A stretch of 64,000 bases of DNA from Larkinella humicola (GTDB lineage: Bacteria > Bacteroidota > Bacteroidia > Cytophagales > Spirosomataceae): contig NZ_VTWS01000003.1 in assembly GCF_008727875.1 (NCBI RefSeq), forward strand, positions 62,001 through 126,000. Reading direction: 5' to 3'. This document shows positions 9,868 to 18,862 of this stretch, piece by piece (position 1 is the stretch's first letter; each line of letters starts with the position of its first letter). The translations under genes were made by a program, and so were the position numbers. Under the pieces are notes generated by a model. The model worked only from the letters and a program-made list of their open reading frames with translations, ran no database searches and had not been told where the DNA came from.

Positions 9868-11202
9868 TTATTCCAGCGAAATTTTCTCTTTTTCGGAATC
9901 CATCTCCCGGTCTGCAAAATCCTCCTTCAAGACCTTGCTGGGGGAGCTGGCCGTCCGGAAAGCCGGTGATGGCAGACCGACAACACTAAGTAATTCCTGC
10001 ATAAAATTACTCAATGTTTTTTCTTTATTTAAGTAATTTTCCGCATACTTTCTCGCATTGAGCCGAAAACCCGTTAAATCCGAAAGCAGTGCTTGGTCAA
10101 TGGCGGTCTTTAGGGCCTCAGCCGATTCCGGTTCAATCAGAACGCCCATTTGATGGTGATGTACGACATCATGCAGGGTTGTTCCGGGAACGGCGGACAC
10201 CAGGGCGAAACCGCCAGCGGCCAGAATCCCGGTTAATTTTGACGGCAGAACCAAGTCTGAAGCCGATTTTTTCTGCAATACCAGGTGAATATCGGCCGTC
10301 GCCAAAAGGGCTGATAGCTTTTCATAGGGCTGCAGCGGGTAAAATTTTACGTTCGCCAAGGCATACTCCCGCGCGAGCGTTTCCAGTTTGCCCTGTCCGC
10401 CACCGGTTCCGAAGAACAAAAATTTCACATCAGGTTGGCTCACGAAGGCGCGGGCAGCCTGGATGATGATTTCCAGCCCCTGCTTTTCGCCGAGATTTCC
10501 GGCGTAGAGCACGACTTTGTCCGAAGGCTGCAAGCCCAGTTCGGCCCGCAGCGATTGCGTTGGTGGCAAGGGTTTGATGTATGCTCCATCGACCCAGTTC
10601 GGAAACAAAACGCACCCGGACTGAATCCCTTTTTTCAGGGCGACTTTCCGCACCATTCCCTCGCTGATGGTCGATACGACGCGGCTCTGCTTCAGAATAT
10701 GGGATTCGACCCGAAACATGGTTTGTAGAAAATGGCGGTTTTTGATCATGCCCAGTTCTTTGGCCATATCGATCTGCAAGTCCTGAATATGGCACCAGAG
10801 CGGTACGCGCCGGATTTTGCTGTAAATCGTCGGCACCAGGCCCAGATGAAACGGGGGAGCCACGCAGATTACCACATCGTAGCGCTTCGCAAAGAAAATT
10901 CGCAACCAGAAAACCAGGCTGCTGAGTACGAATGAAAACTCGTGCAGAATGCGTTTCAAAGCCGTTACGTCACGCGGAACATACAAGGGGCAACGGTGTA
11001 CTCGCACGCCCGCAATCCGCTCGGTGTGCCATCCCTTGCGCTTATGCGACGTATGGACGGCCCATTCGGGATAATAAGGCATGGCGGTAATGACGTCGAC
11101 CTCCTGATTCTGCTGTGCCAGCCAGGCGCCCATTTCGCCCGTATATTTCCCGATGCCGATGAGTTCGGGCGAATAATTGATGCCGTAAATGAGAATTCTC
11201 AT
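9868..11202 (-). CDS. WcaI-like GT4 glycosyltransferase
   Basis: Cytoplasmic sugar transferase of 444 residues for exopolysaccharide repeat-unit assembly. The N-terminus MRILIYGINYSPELIGIGKY is the typical WcaI opening (colanic acid fucosyltransferase group), with the acceptor-side Rossmann domain over about 1-200. The nucleotide-sugar domain follows: VVLYAGNLGEKQGLEIIIQAA near 230, and the donor-binding stretch LPSKLTGILAAGGFALVSAV near 325-345. The last 45 residues are charged and probably a tail. It is the last glycosyltransferase of the EPS run; the NRPS/PKS start lies 103 nt beyond its stop on the same strand. The exact donor and acceptor cannot be told from sequence. Confidence 0.88.
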   Translation of the reverse strand: MRILIYGINYSPELIGIGKYTGEMGAWLAQQNQEVDVITAMPYYPEWAVHTSHKRKGWHTERIAGVRVHRCPLYVPRDVTALKRILHEFSFVLSSLVFWLRIFFAKRYDVVICVAPPFHLGLVPTIYSKIRRVPLWCHIQDLQIDMAKELGMIKNRHFLQTMFRVESHILKQSRVVSTISEGMVRKVALKKGIQSGCVLFPNWVDGAYIKPLPPTQSLRAELGLQPSDKVVLYAGNLGEKQGLEIIIQAARAFVSQPDVKFLFFGTGGGQGKLETLAREYALANVKFYPLQPYEKLSALLATADIHLVLQKKSASDLVLPSKLTGILAAGGFALVSAVPGTTLHDVVHHHQMGVLIEPESAEALKTAIDQALLSDLTGFRLNARKYAENYLNKEKTLSNFMQELLSVVGLPSPAFRTASSPSKVLKEDFADREMDSEKEKISLE

Positions 11203-11236
11203 GAAAGAAACGTGTAAATCAATAAAAACCGGATCG

Positions 11237-12058
11237 TTACGACTGCGCCGTTTGCAGTTCCTTGGTCTTTAAAATGATAAAGTATTCGTAGATCGCCTGC
11301 AACACGGCGTAGGTGACCCCCGCGTGACCATCCAGAAATCCGCGACGCCAGATCGCCAGGTAAAACCATTTGATGAGCGGGCGACCGGGCAGTTTATAGA
11401 AGATGCCTTTCTGATGATACCGGCGCTCACTAAAATCTTTGCTAAAAGCCGCCTTCTGAAGCGAAAACGACGTACCGGCGTTCATATCTACCATCCGCAT
11501 GGCGGCTTCCATATCCGCATACCCCAAATGCCGCTGCCACCAGAACCGGAAGCCTTTGCTGAACGGAAAATGATCCAGAAAACCCCCGATCCGGGCGACT
11601 TTTCCGTCCGGAATCGAAACCGGATTGACCAGCCGCTTGTACTGCATCTTGTCGGGGCGAAACAGCCGCAGGTAGAAGGGCGACATTTGCGCGTGTTTCA
11701 ACCACCGGCCATTCCAGGCAAAGTCGCGCCGTTGAATTTCGTAGGCCACCACCTCATCGGCTCCGGGTACGAACGTTGCCAGCACTTCTTTCAGTTGTTC
11801 GGAAACCCGCTCATCCGCATCGATGTACAACACCCACTGGTGTTTGAAAGGAATGTTGGCCAATCCCCAGTTCTGGTGGGCCGACCAGTTATCGAATTTC
11901 CGCTGGGTGATGGTAGCACCGGCAGCCTGCGCAATTTCCACCGTCTTGTCCTCACTGAAGGAGTCAAAAACGTGGATGTCGTCGCACCAGGACACGGATT
12001 TTAAACAGGACGGCAAATCCTGTTCTTCATTTTTGGTAAGTATGAGTACTGAAATCAT
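11237..12058 (-). CDS. GT2 glycosyltransferase (WaaE/KdtX-like)
   Basis: Inverting GT-A glycosyltransferase of 273 residues. It opens with MISVLILTKNEEQDLPSCLK, the standard GT2 start, and has the metal-binding YIDADERV motif near residue 95. The middle part with WNGRWLKHAQMSPFYLRLF resembles the LPS-core glucosyltransferase WaaE/KdtX subgroup. It probably adds one sugar of the exopolysaccharide repeat on the cytoplasmic face. It lies 34 nt upstream of the WcaI-like gene and 28 nt after the WcaF-like gene, within the same operon. No transmembrane segment is obvious. Donor sugar unknown. Confidence 0.87.
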   Translation of the reverse strand: MISVLILTKNEEQDLPSCLKSVSWCDDIHVFDSFSEDKTVEIAQAAGATITQRKFDNWSAHQNWGLANIPFKHQWVLYIDADERVSEQLKEVLATFVPGADEVVAYEIQRRDFAWNGRWLKHAQMSPFYLRLFRPDKMQYKRLVNPVSIPDGKVARIGGFLDHFPFSKGFRFWWQRHLGYADMEAAMRMVDMNAGTSFSLQKAAFSKDFSERRYHQKGIFYKLPGRPLIKWFYLAIWRRGFLDGHAGVTYAVLQAIYEYFIILKTKELQTAQS

Positions 12059-12086
12059 TTTGTTTGCAGAATACGGCCCTAGGCCA

Positions 12087-12659
12087 TCAACTTACGACCT
12101 TGCTAACGCCTTTAATCTCTCTTTTCCGAACGATTCGGGCGGGATTTCCAGCCACAATGTCGAACGGACGAACGTCTTTCGTCACCACACTGCAAGCCCC
12201 GACAATGGCCTGGGCACCCACCGTAACGCCCGGCATGACAAACGCCCGGGCGCCGATAAAAGCGTGGGCACCGATGACAATGGGGGCGGTTATTAAATTC
12301 CGGGCCGGTTCATCGAACGCATGCGTTCCGGTGCAGAGATAGGCTTCCTGCGCCACCGTGGCGTGTTCGTGAATTTCGATCCGGTCCAGTGAATAGGCGT
12401 TGGCACCATCGCCCAAACAGGCACGGTCATGAAGCACCAGATTCCACGGAATCTGAATGCGGGCGTTTTGGTGAACAAACGGTTTTCCGGTTAGCTGCGC
12501 TCCGAAAATACGCAGCCAGAACAGGCGCCACGGGTTGGCGGGTTTGGGTGTCCAGGAACAGAATACCGTCCAGACCAGTTGCCAGCTTATCATTTTTATG
12601 CGCTGCGCCACCGTCCAGGGACTGTCATACGCTGACGCTTGCTGATGGGTTTTTATCAT
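12087..12659 (-). CDS. WcaF-like hexapeptide-repeat O-acetyltransferase
   Basis: Acetyl-CoA dependent O-acetyltransferase of 190 residues of the left-handed beta-helix type, likely decorating a sugar of the exopolysaccharide. The N-terminus (HQQASAYDSPWTVAQRIKMI) matches the conserved lead-in of colanic-acid WcaF. Hexapeptide repeats run from about residue 75 to 175, with the catalytic His region at CTGTHAFDEPARN and the closing repeat GNPARIVRKRE. The start overlaps the 3' end of the upstream glycosyltransferase by 35 nt; this start is kept because homology begins right at it. The overlap suggests translational coupling. Confidence 0.88.
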   Translation of the reverse strand: MIKTHQQASAYDSPWTVAQRIKMISWQLVWTVFCSWTPKPANPWRLFWLRIFGAQLTGKPFVHQNARIQIPWNLVLHDRACLGDGANAYSLDRIEIHEHATVAQEAYLCTGTHAFDEPARNLITAPIVIGAHAFIGARAFVMPGVTVGAQAIVGACSVVTKDVRPFDIVAGNPARIVRKREIKGVSKVVS

Positions 12660-13779
12660 TTTTTGGGACTGGATAAATCTTCCTGAAATCGTCGATAAAC
12701 CGCCTGGCTATCACGGGAATGGCATATTCGGTATTGACCTTGATGGCTTGTTTCGAGAGCCAGTTTAAACGGTTTTCGTCATTCATCAGCGCGGAAAGTG
12801 CCTGCGCAAGCGCCCCGACCTGATCGTCGGCGCTGTGGTCATAGCAGATACCGTTCTCCCCGTTTTGAATGAAATCCTGAAAACAACCGAGACCCGACAC
12901 CACCGGCACGGCGCCATACGCCATGGCCTCGCGCGGAGCCACCGGAGCCGCATCGCCACTGCCGTCCTGGGCGGGATAACAGAAAATTCCGGCTTCGGCG
13001 TAGTATTTAATAAGTACATCATCATTGAAAACCGGTCCGATCCACTCCACATTCATCCCGGTTGAAAGCTGATGAAGTTCCTGGTAATAGGCTGCCCCAC
13101 CACCCCCCTCTTCAAAAGACGAAGGCCCGATAATTTTCAGTTTCCAACCCGACACCTGCTCTTTGGCGAGTAACCGAAAGGCATTTAACAAGACGTGAAC
13201 GCCTTTTTCGGGGTGCAGTCTTCCCACAAAGAGCAGCGTTTTTTCGCGCCGGATCGGGAGCGTTTTGATTTCAAACGGAACCGGATTGGGAACGTAGGAA
13301 ATCAGGTGATGGAATTCCGGCGCAACCTCCTTGATGATGGCCTCACAGATGGCCGGTGAACAGCCCCTTAGAACGCCCACATGGAGGTAAAATTTCATCT
13401 GGCCTTTTGGCACCCGCTGCACATCGACGTAGACTTTTTTTCCGCGTTCACCGCGCAATAAAAAGGGCGACCAGAAGGTATTGGTAACGATGATATCGAC
13501 CTGTGCAGGCAGGGCTCTAATGGCCCGAATCGAGTAGATTAAATCCAGAAATTTGAGTTTAAGAAGAGACGATGGGGTTTCGTAGCCCGGAATCCGTACG
13601 TAGCTTACGCCGTTCACGTCTTCTTTGGCGGGAAAATCGGCATGAGACCGGCTGATGTGGACCACTTCGTGCCCCATCACAGCAAATTCCTGCCCCATTC
13701 GATACCATATCTTTTCGACCGCTCCGCCCCGAACCGGCGGTACCGGCAAAAATGCCCCTTGTATAATGGCAATACGCAT
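12625..13779 (-). CDS. GT4 glycosyltransferase
   Basis: A 384-residue retaining glycosyltransferase with the GT-B fold. It begins MRIAIIQGAFLPVPPVRGGA, a glycine-rich first loop typical of the family. The second domain has LLFVGRLHPEKGVHVLLNAF near 185-205 and the donor-site segment around APREAMAYGAVPVVSG near 290-305. It sits 7 nt after the stop of the preceding GT4 gene. The role is inferred as one step of repeat-unit assembly on the lipid carrier at the inner face of the membrane. Sugar specificity is not predictable. Confidence 0.87.
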   Translation of the reverse strand: MRIAIIQGAFLPVPPVRGGAVEKIWYRMGQEFAVMGHEVVHISRSHADFPAKEDVNGVSYVRIPGYETPSSLLKLKFLDLIYSIRAIRALPAQVDIIVTNTFWSPFLLRGERGKKVYVDVQRVPKGQMKFYLHVGVLRGCSPAICEAIIKEVAPEFHHLISYVPNPVPFEIKTLPIRREKTLLFVGRLHPEKGVHVLLNAFRLLAKEQVSGWKLKIIGPSSFEEGGGGAAYYQELHQLSTGMNVEWIGPVFNDDVLIKYYAEAGIFCYPAQDGSGDAAPVAPREAMAYGAVPVVSGLGCFQDFIQNGENGICYDHSADDQVGALAQALSALMNDENRLNWLSKQAIKVNTEYAIPVIARRFIDDFRKIYPVPKNDKNPSASVSV

Positions 13780-13786
13780 AGTAAAA

Positions 13787-14947
13787 TTAGTTACGGTTTA
13801 ATGCACGCAGCATCCGATGGGAAGCCTGTGACACGGTGAAATGCGTCTCGAAAGCGGTTTTGGCCCGCAACGCCATCTGCTGCTTTTGCTCACCCGGCAG
13901 GGCCGTCCAGCGTTGGAGCAGCGTATAGGTGCCGTTTTCCGTATCATTTTCGATCATCCCGGCTTTTTCGAGTTCGATTTCCTTCCATATGTTAATTTGA
14001 TCTGAAATAAGAACCGGTTTGGAACAGGCGAGTGCTTCGACAACCGCAATACCAAAATTCTCCTGGTGACTGGGCAGAATAAACGCTTCGCAGGTGTAAA
14101 AACCGCCCCATTTCGCGTTGCCTTCGAGCATACCGCAAAACAGAATGTCGGTATCTCCACCGGCTCGTTGCTGCATTTCCTGTCCATAAGTGGTTTCCAG
14201 ACCCGGACCGGCAATCACCAGTTGCGGCAATTGAATGCCCTCAGCCTTCAGTCTCCGGTACGCATCGATCAGCAAATCGACCCCTTTTTTAACGTGAATC
14301 CGGCTGATGAACAGAATAAATTCCCGGCTGAGTCCCACGCATTTTTCCTGAAAAGCCAGTGCCATGGCCGGTGTAAAAGCGGGAGGAGCTTCGACGCCCA
14401 GACTCACGACGTTTTCCGTCTTGGGTGAGTAGGGCCGAAACGGGATTTCTGCCAGCGTCTTCTCCATTTCACAGGTAAACAGCAACCCGTCGGCTTGATT
14501 GACCAGTTTATTTTCGATGAGCTGCCAGAAAATCCAGTTCCGAATGGCCTTCAGCTTACGCCCGGCCGCCCGTTGAAACCAGGGGTCCAGCATCCCGTGG
14601 GGCATGACGTAGAGTTTCGGCTTTTTCGTTTGTAGTTGTGCTAAGGCTTTATACGTCGCGTAGGTATGGTATTGCCAAAGACCGTGGACAATCACCCAAT
14701 CATACTGCGTTACGTGTTCATTCATCCAGGGTAAAAAATCAGCACTATACTGCCAGGAGCTTTTCGCGGGGCCTGTTGCATAAACCGGGAACGTCAAATT
14801 CCGCAAATAAACCGCCTGAGGATCGTCCAGTGTTACAACGGCATTTTGAACCGAAAGCTGCGATAACCCTTTGATCATCGTCTGCAAGGCCTGGCTTACT
14901 CCGCCTGCTTTTGGATCAATTCCCGAAACGACATGAAGAACCTGCAT
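13787..14947 (-). CDS. GT4 glycosyltransferase
   Basis: A GT-B fold glycosyltransferase of 386 residues. It starts MQVLHVVSGIDPKAGGVSQA and carries the family EX7E motif in PSHQENFGIAVVEALACSKP near 290-310. An ISRIHVKKGVDLLIDAYRRL segment marks the second Rossmann domain. It lies 14 nt after the next GT upstream. With its neighbours it forms a run of GTs, each presumably building one linkage of the exopolysaccharide unit. Donor and acceptor unknown. Confidence 0.88.
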   Translation of the reverse strand: MQVLHVVSGIDPKAGGVSQALQTMIKGLSQLSVQNAVVTLDDPQAVYLRNLTFPVYATGPAKSSWQYSADFLPWMNEHVTQYDWVIVHGLWQYHTYATYKALAQLQTKKPKLYVMPHGMLDPWFQRAAGRKLKAIRNWIFWQLIENKLVNQADGLLFTCEMEKTLAEIPFRPYSPKTENVVSLGVEAPPAFTPAMALAFQEKCVGLSREFILFISRIHVKKGVDLLIDAYRRLKAEGIQLPQLVIAGPGLETTYGQEMQQRAGGDTDILFCGMLEGNAKWGGFYTCEAFILPSHQENFGIAVVEALACSKPVLISDQINIWKEIELEKAGMIENDTENGTYTLLQRWTALPGEQKQQMALRAKTAFETHFTVSQASHRMLRALNRN

Positions 14948-14961
14948 GAGTACGACTGGAA

Positions 14962-16158
14962 TTAAACGAGTGAATGAGTTTGCCCGGCAAAATGATACGC
15001 ACCAAGGATGGTTTTGTAGGCATCCTCAATCTGATCGGTCGCGGTTTCGATCGTAAATCTTTTAACATTCATCAATCCTTCGTTAATCCATTCCCGGCGT
15101 TTTTCAGCCGATTCATTCAGGATCTGCTGAATACGAACGGCGCCCTCGTCGGCCCAAAGCTGGCTATCGAGCTCATCCAGGGGCCGACGCCGGAGCAAGG
15201 CGGCCGCTGTCCCGGCCACTTCCGTCATGGGGGCCTCGCTGGTGGTCAGCACCCGGCATCCGCACGCCAGGGCTTCGGCGATCGGCCAGCCGAAGCCTTC
15301 GGCCAGAGACGGAAACAAGAACACCTGAGCGCCCCGGTACGCATGAACCACGTGCTGATCGTCAACACCCGTCAGAAAATGAATATCGTTTTGAAAAGCG
15401 GAAGCGTTCGCGAATGCAGCCAACTCCGGGGTCGGCTCTTCACCGATCATTAGCAGCGGCATGGGCCGGGAATAGGCTTTTCGCCACGCATCATACATTT
15501 CCAGCACGCCTTTGCGGTTTTTATACCACTGATTGCCGCCAACGTGTACGAGGTAACCGGACGATAAATCGATGCCAAACCGCGCACTCAACACCGAACG
15601 GGATTCCGCTGCCTGACCCGGCGTATAATTGGGATTGACCCCATTATAAATAACCTCTGAAAAAGACGGAGATGCTTTTAAAAACCCATGAAGGTCGCCC
15701 TGCGTTTTGTTGGAAACCGAAATAAAATTCCTGCCCTTCCGGTATCCCCGCCGGATATACGCCTGATACAATTTCCCGGTCCAGCCCGTCTGGTTTTCCG
15801 GAATTTCGCCCAGGGCCGACCGCTGCGCCAGAAAGTCGTGGCAGTGAACGACGTGCGGCCGATCTGCGACCAACGGCACCCAGGGGCCGAGGGCGTGATC
15901 CGCAAAGACAAACAACGTCTGCTTCGGCAGTCCATTGATGCGTTGCCGAACCTGAATCGGGAATACAATATACTGATCGATGTAGCCCAGCCATTTTTTG
16001 AAAGCCCCCGGAACGGAAAGCGTATAAAAGAACGGTTTTGGTTGCCACGATTCCACCTCATGCCCGCGTGCCTGCATGCCACTGGCCAGCCAACGGGCAT
16101 AGCGCGGCATACTCTGCGAACCGGGAAAGGACGGGTGACAAAAAATAACGATCCGCAT
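14962..16158 (-). CDS. GT4 glycosyltransferase
   Basis: A GT-B fold glycosyltransferase of 398 residues starting MRIVIFCHPSFPGSQSMPRY. The donor domain holds YLVHVGGNQWYKNRKGVLEM near 215 and the EX7E motif in PSLAEGFGWPIAEALACGCR near 280. The spacing from the preceding gene is only one base, indicating tight coupling. The protein resembles mannosyltransferase-type GT4 enzymes, but the sugar cannot be assigned from sequence alone. Confidence 0.88.
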   Translation of the reverse strand: MRIVIFCHPSFPGSQSMPRYARWLASGMQARGHEVESWQPKPFFYTLSVPGAFKKWLGYIDQYIVFPIQVRQRINGLPKQTLFVFADHALGPWVPLVADRPHVVHCHDFLAQRSALGEIPENQTGWTGKLYQAYIRRGYRKGRNFISVSNKTQGDLHGFLKASPSFSEVIYNGVNPNYTPGQAAESRSVLSARFGIDLSSGYLVHVGGNQWYKNRKGVLEMYDAWRKAYSRPMPLLMIGEEPTPELAAFANASAFQNDIHFLTGVDDQHVVHAYRGAQVFLFPSLAEGFGWPIAEALACGCRVLTTSEAPMTEVAGTAAALLRRRPLDELDSQLWADEGAVRIQQILNESAEKRREWINEGLMNVKRFTIETATDQIEDAYKTILGAYHFAGQTHSLV

Positions 16159-16159
16159 G

Positions 16160-17209
16160 TTAGATGACCAGATGGTGTTTTAACTCCTCGATAATTCGGG
16201 TGCAGATGTCTTCGTTGCCCACTTTATTCTCCCGGACTCTCCGCATACCGGCCCGGCGTATCGATTCTCTTTTGGGGTCATTCCCCAGCATCTCCCGGCA
16301 GGTCAGGATGCATTCGTCTACATCGTTCCAGAAAACCGCTTCTTCATTTTCCCGGTACATTTCCGTGTGTTCGGCGGTGCGTTCAGCGCAGAACAAACCG
16401 CCGATGTACGGGATTTCGAGCGAGCGCTGGGTGTGTAAATCCCGGTTTCCCTTCGAGAGCATGCCGATGCAAAGTTTTGCCCCCTGAATGGCGGCCACGT
16501 AATCCCGACCTCCCAGAGCCCCACCCCGGTAGTGGGCTTTCAACGCATTCCAGTGCGGTGATTTCTGCCAGCGGTCGCCCCAGATCGCTACTGGCAAACC
16601 GTTCTGGATTAATTTCAGTAAGAAATCGTCTCTTTTTTCATACCGCATCCAGGTGCCGATGAAAGCGATTTCCGAGCGGAATTGCGTCGGAATTTCTTCC
16701 AGCGTCTCATACGGTTTATGGGCTTCTTCGTCGTAACTCCGGTAGACCAGCAGGACGTTGGACGCGCCGAGTTCACGGCATTCTTTTTCGGATTCGGTGC
16801 GCACCACGACGACTAAATCATAAAAGGGCAGCGCTTTCAGGAGGGATTTAAACCGGCCGCCGTCCCGTTTTCCCGTGGGGTCATCGACGTTGTAAAGAAC
16901 CACCGGAGCGCCAGCAGCTTTTAAGGTTTCCAGCGCCGATTTACCGATTAATTCTCCACTATCTACCCAGATTAAATCAACGGTTTTCTGTTTTTCGAGT
17001 ACCGTCGAAAGCCATTTCCGGATCCGGTTTTGCAGAAATTGATAGCCGGTACGAAAATGAACTTTAGAGCCTAAAAACCCCTGCAATTGCTTTTTGCACG
17101 CATCCTGCGGGTTATAAATCGTCACCAGATGCCCCAATCGTTTCAGCGCCCGAAACCGGTGAAAGGAGGTAGAGGACGGGTTGTCGTCACCAATGTATAC
17201 AATCGTCAT
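16160..17209 (-). CDS. CgeB-like glycosyltransferase
   Basis: A 349-residue protein starting MTIVYIGDDNPSSTSFHRFR. It lacks the common GT4 opening but has the CgeB / Glyco_trans_1_2 layout. This includes an N-terminal Rossmann part with LIWVDSGELIGKSALETLK, a VLYNVDDPTGKRDGGRFKS loop, and a C-terminal segment GGRDYVAAIQGAKLCIGMLS followed by LHTQRSLEIPYIGGLFCAER. In that family the LHTQRSLEIP stretch is the donor-site signature. It follows the polymerase gene by 6 nt. It is likely another transferase of the EPS repeat unit, or one that modifies a side branch. Confidence 0.8.
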   Translation of the reverse strand: MTIVYIGDDNPSSTSFHRFRALKRLGHLVTIYNPQDACKKQLQGFLGSKVHFRTGYQFLQNRIRKWLSTVLEKQKTVDLIWVDSGELIGKSALETLKAAGAPVVLYNVDDPTGKRDGGRFKSLLKALPFYDLVVVVRTESEKECRELGASNVLLVYRSYDEEAHKPYETLEEIPTQFRSEIAFIGTWMRYEKRDDFLLKLIQNGLPVAIWGDRWQKSPHWNALKAHYRGGALGGRDYVAAIQGAKLCIGMLSKGNRDLHTQRSLEIPYIGGLFCAERTAEHTEMYRENEEAVFWNDVDECILTCREMLGNDPKRESIRRAGMRRVRENKVGNEDICTRIIEELKHHLVI

Positions 17210-17215
17210 ACGACC

Positions 17216-18862
17216 TTAAAAAAGACGGAGCTTGCGAAGAACCAACAGGATAAACCAGTAGAGAAGGGCATCCTGAATCCAGCCCCGCATTAAAAAAGAA
17301 TAAATGTTAACGACGCTTTCCGAAAAATTAGAAACCGAAAATAAGGTAAAGAAGAAGTTCATTTGAATGAGCCCGGCCAGACTTAAACAGGTCGTCATCA
17401 CGGCCCCCTGCTGGTAATACATGACAAATAAGTCAACCAGTAAAAACAGGGGAATGATGCCAACGGCCATCAATAAAAGATACCACCACCCAAAAGTTGC
17501 CATGCCGGTTCCGGCAAAATGGCCCGTTCGAAAACCGCCCAATCCTCCTTTTCCGCCCGATCGATCGTACAAATAATCGCCATAGGAGGACGCATTGACC
17601 GTGAGTTTATCCACTTTGATGTGGAAAAAGTTTAAAACTGGTAGCGGCAGAATAGCCCAGAATTTATCGATGGAATAACTGAGCATATCATCGTTCGGCT
17701 TGCCCATTTTATACGCCAGTTCAAGGCTGGCATCATTGTATTTCAGGTTGCAGAACCTCGACAGGAAGATGTTATCAAAATACGTCTCATCCCAATCCCG
17801 AACTTCAATCACTGTATTCATGGCTCTGAACTGCTTGATGGCTTTTTTATTCTGCAAAACCTCGAGCGTTTTCAGCACCAGTTCCGTACTGGTCAGATTG
17901 CTTCTCTGCGCCCTGACAATCACCATGGACGTGCCCAAATCCGCGAGCGGACCGGTTATAATCCAGAGTCCTAAACCGGCCAAAAGGGCATTTTTAAAAT
18001 TGAAGATGTTGTGGTCGAATTTGCCTAACAAGAGCCCAATCAGATAGGCAATTCCCACCGCACTGATGCCGGTCATGAAAAGTCCGCGGCTGTTTCCGCC
18101 CATACCGACAAACAACAGCATGGAAGCAAAAATCAGGACTTTAAGCGTCGGCGGTTTAACGAAAGGCGGTCTTTTTAACGAAAATAAGGGTCTTAATAAC
18201 AGGAATAAGGGCGTATACGCATACGGTACCAGTCCCTGGAAAAACTTCGCCACCGTTCCTCTTTCTTCGGCGGTTCCATCAAAATGGCTGCCACTGAGGT
18301 ACGTAACGGCCATACCGGCTAATCCCACGAAGCCAATGATCCAGATTTGCAGGTTGGAGGGTGTTGCAAAAAAATAATTCCGCTTTAAAACCAGACTCAG
18401 TTTATAATACAGTCTGCCAGCAAGCCCTTCGCGCCATTTTTTATAGAGGTGATGGGACGTTATAAAGACCAGCAACGCCAGTAAAGAATGAATAAAAACG
18501 CTGTACGGAAATTTAAGGTTATAGGTGATCGGTTTTCCTTCGAGCAGCGTAAAGATCAGCGGCAAAACATACTGGGTGAGTGAAAAACCCAGAATGATGA
18601 CGGTTGAAAAGGTGTATTTTGATAAGTTAAAAGCCGTCAGAATAAATTTATCGGCCAGTCCCCACGCGATAATGACAAACACTACCGCAAACAGATTGGC
18701 AGGGCTGAAGAAAAACAGACTTTGCAGCAGGGCGGCCACAAAAACCGCCATCCAGATCCACCGTTTGAACAGCCCTAAAAAAATAAAGCGTGGCTGAACC
18801 GGCAGGACAGTCGTCTGCGGGGCGGATGTGAGGAACTGTTTCTGACTGGCTACCATGCTCAT
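17216..18862 (-). CDS. Wzy-like polysaccharide polymerase (multi-spanning membrane protein)
   Basis: A 548-residue integral membrane protein with about ten or more hydrophobic segments, for example around 33-60, 70-100, 110-135, 160-190, 230-255, 275-310 and 440-475. A large soluble stretch at about 330-420 (RDWDETYFDNIFLSRF onward) would be the periplasmic loop. The topology, size and position between glycosyltransferases and next to a flippase fit an O-antigen/EPS polymerase, which joins repeat units on the periplasmic side. These proteins share little sequence, so the call rests on topology and context. Its ATG overlaps the stop of the upstream GT by 4 nt (ATGA). Confidence 0.72.
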   Translation of the reverse strand: MSMVASQKQFLTSAPQTTVLPVQPRFIFLGLFKRWIWMAVFVAALLQSLFFFSPANLFAVVFVIIAWGLADKFILTAFNLSKYTFSTVIILGFSLTQYVLPLIFTLLEGKPITYNLKFPYSVFIHSLLALLVFITSHHLYKKWREGLAGRLYYKLSLVLKRNYFFATPSNLQIWIIGFVGLAGMAVTYLSGSHFDGTAEERGTVAKFFQGLVPYAYTPLFLLLRPLFSLKRPPFVKPPTLKVLIFASMLLFVGMGGNSRGLFMTGISAVGIAYLIGLLLGKFDHNIFNFKNALLAGLGLWIITGPLADLGTSMVIVRAQRSNLTSTELVLKTLEVLQNKKAIKQFRAMNTVIEVRDWDETYFDNIFLSRFCNLKYNDASLELAYKMGKPNDDMLSYSIDKFWAILPLPVLNFFHIKVDKLTVNASSYGDYLYDRSGGKGGLGGFRTGHFAGTGMATFGWWYLLLMAVGIIPLFLLVDLFVMYYQQGAVMTTCLSLAGLIQMNFFFTLFSVSNFSESVVNIYSFLMRGWIQDALLYWFILLVLRKLRLF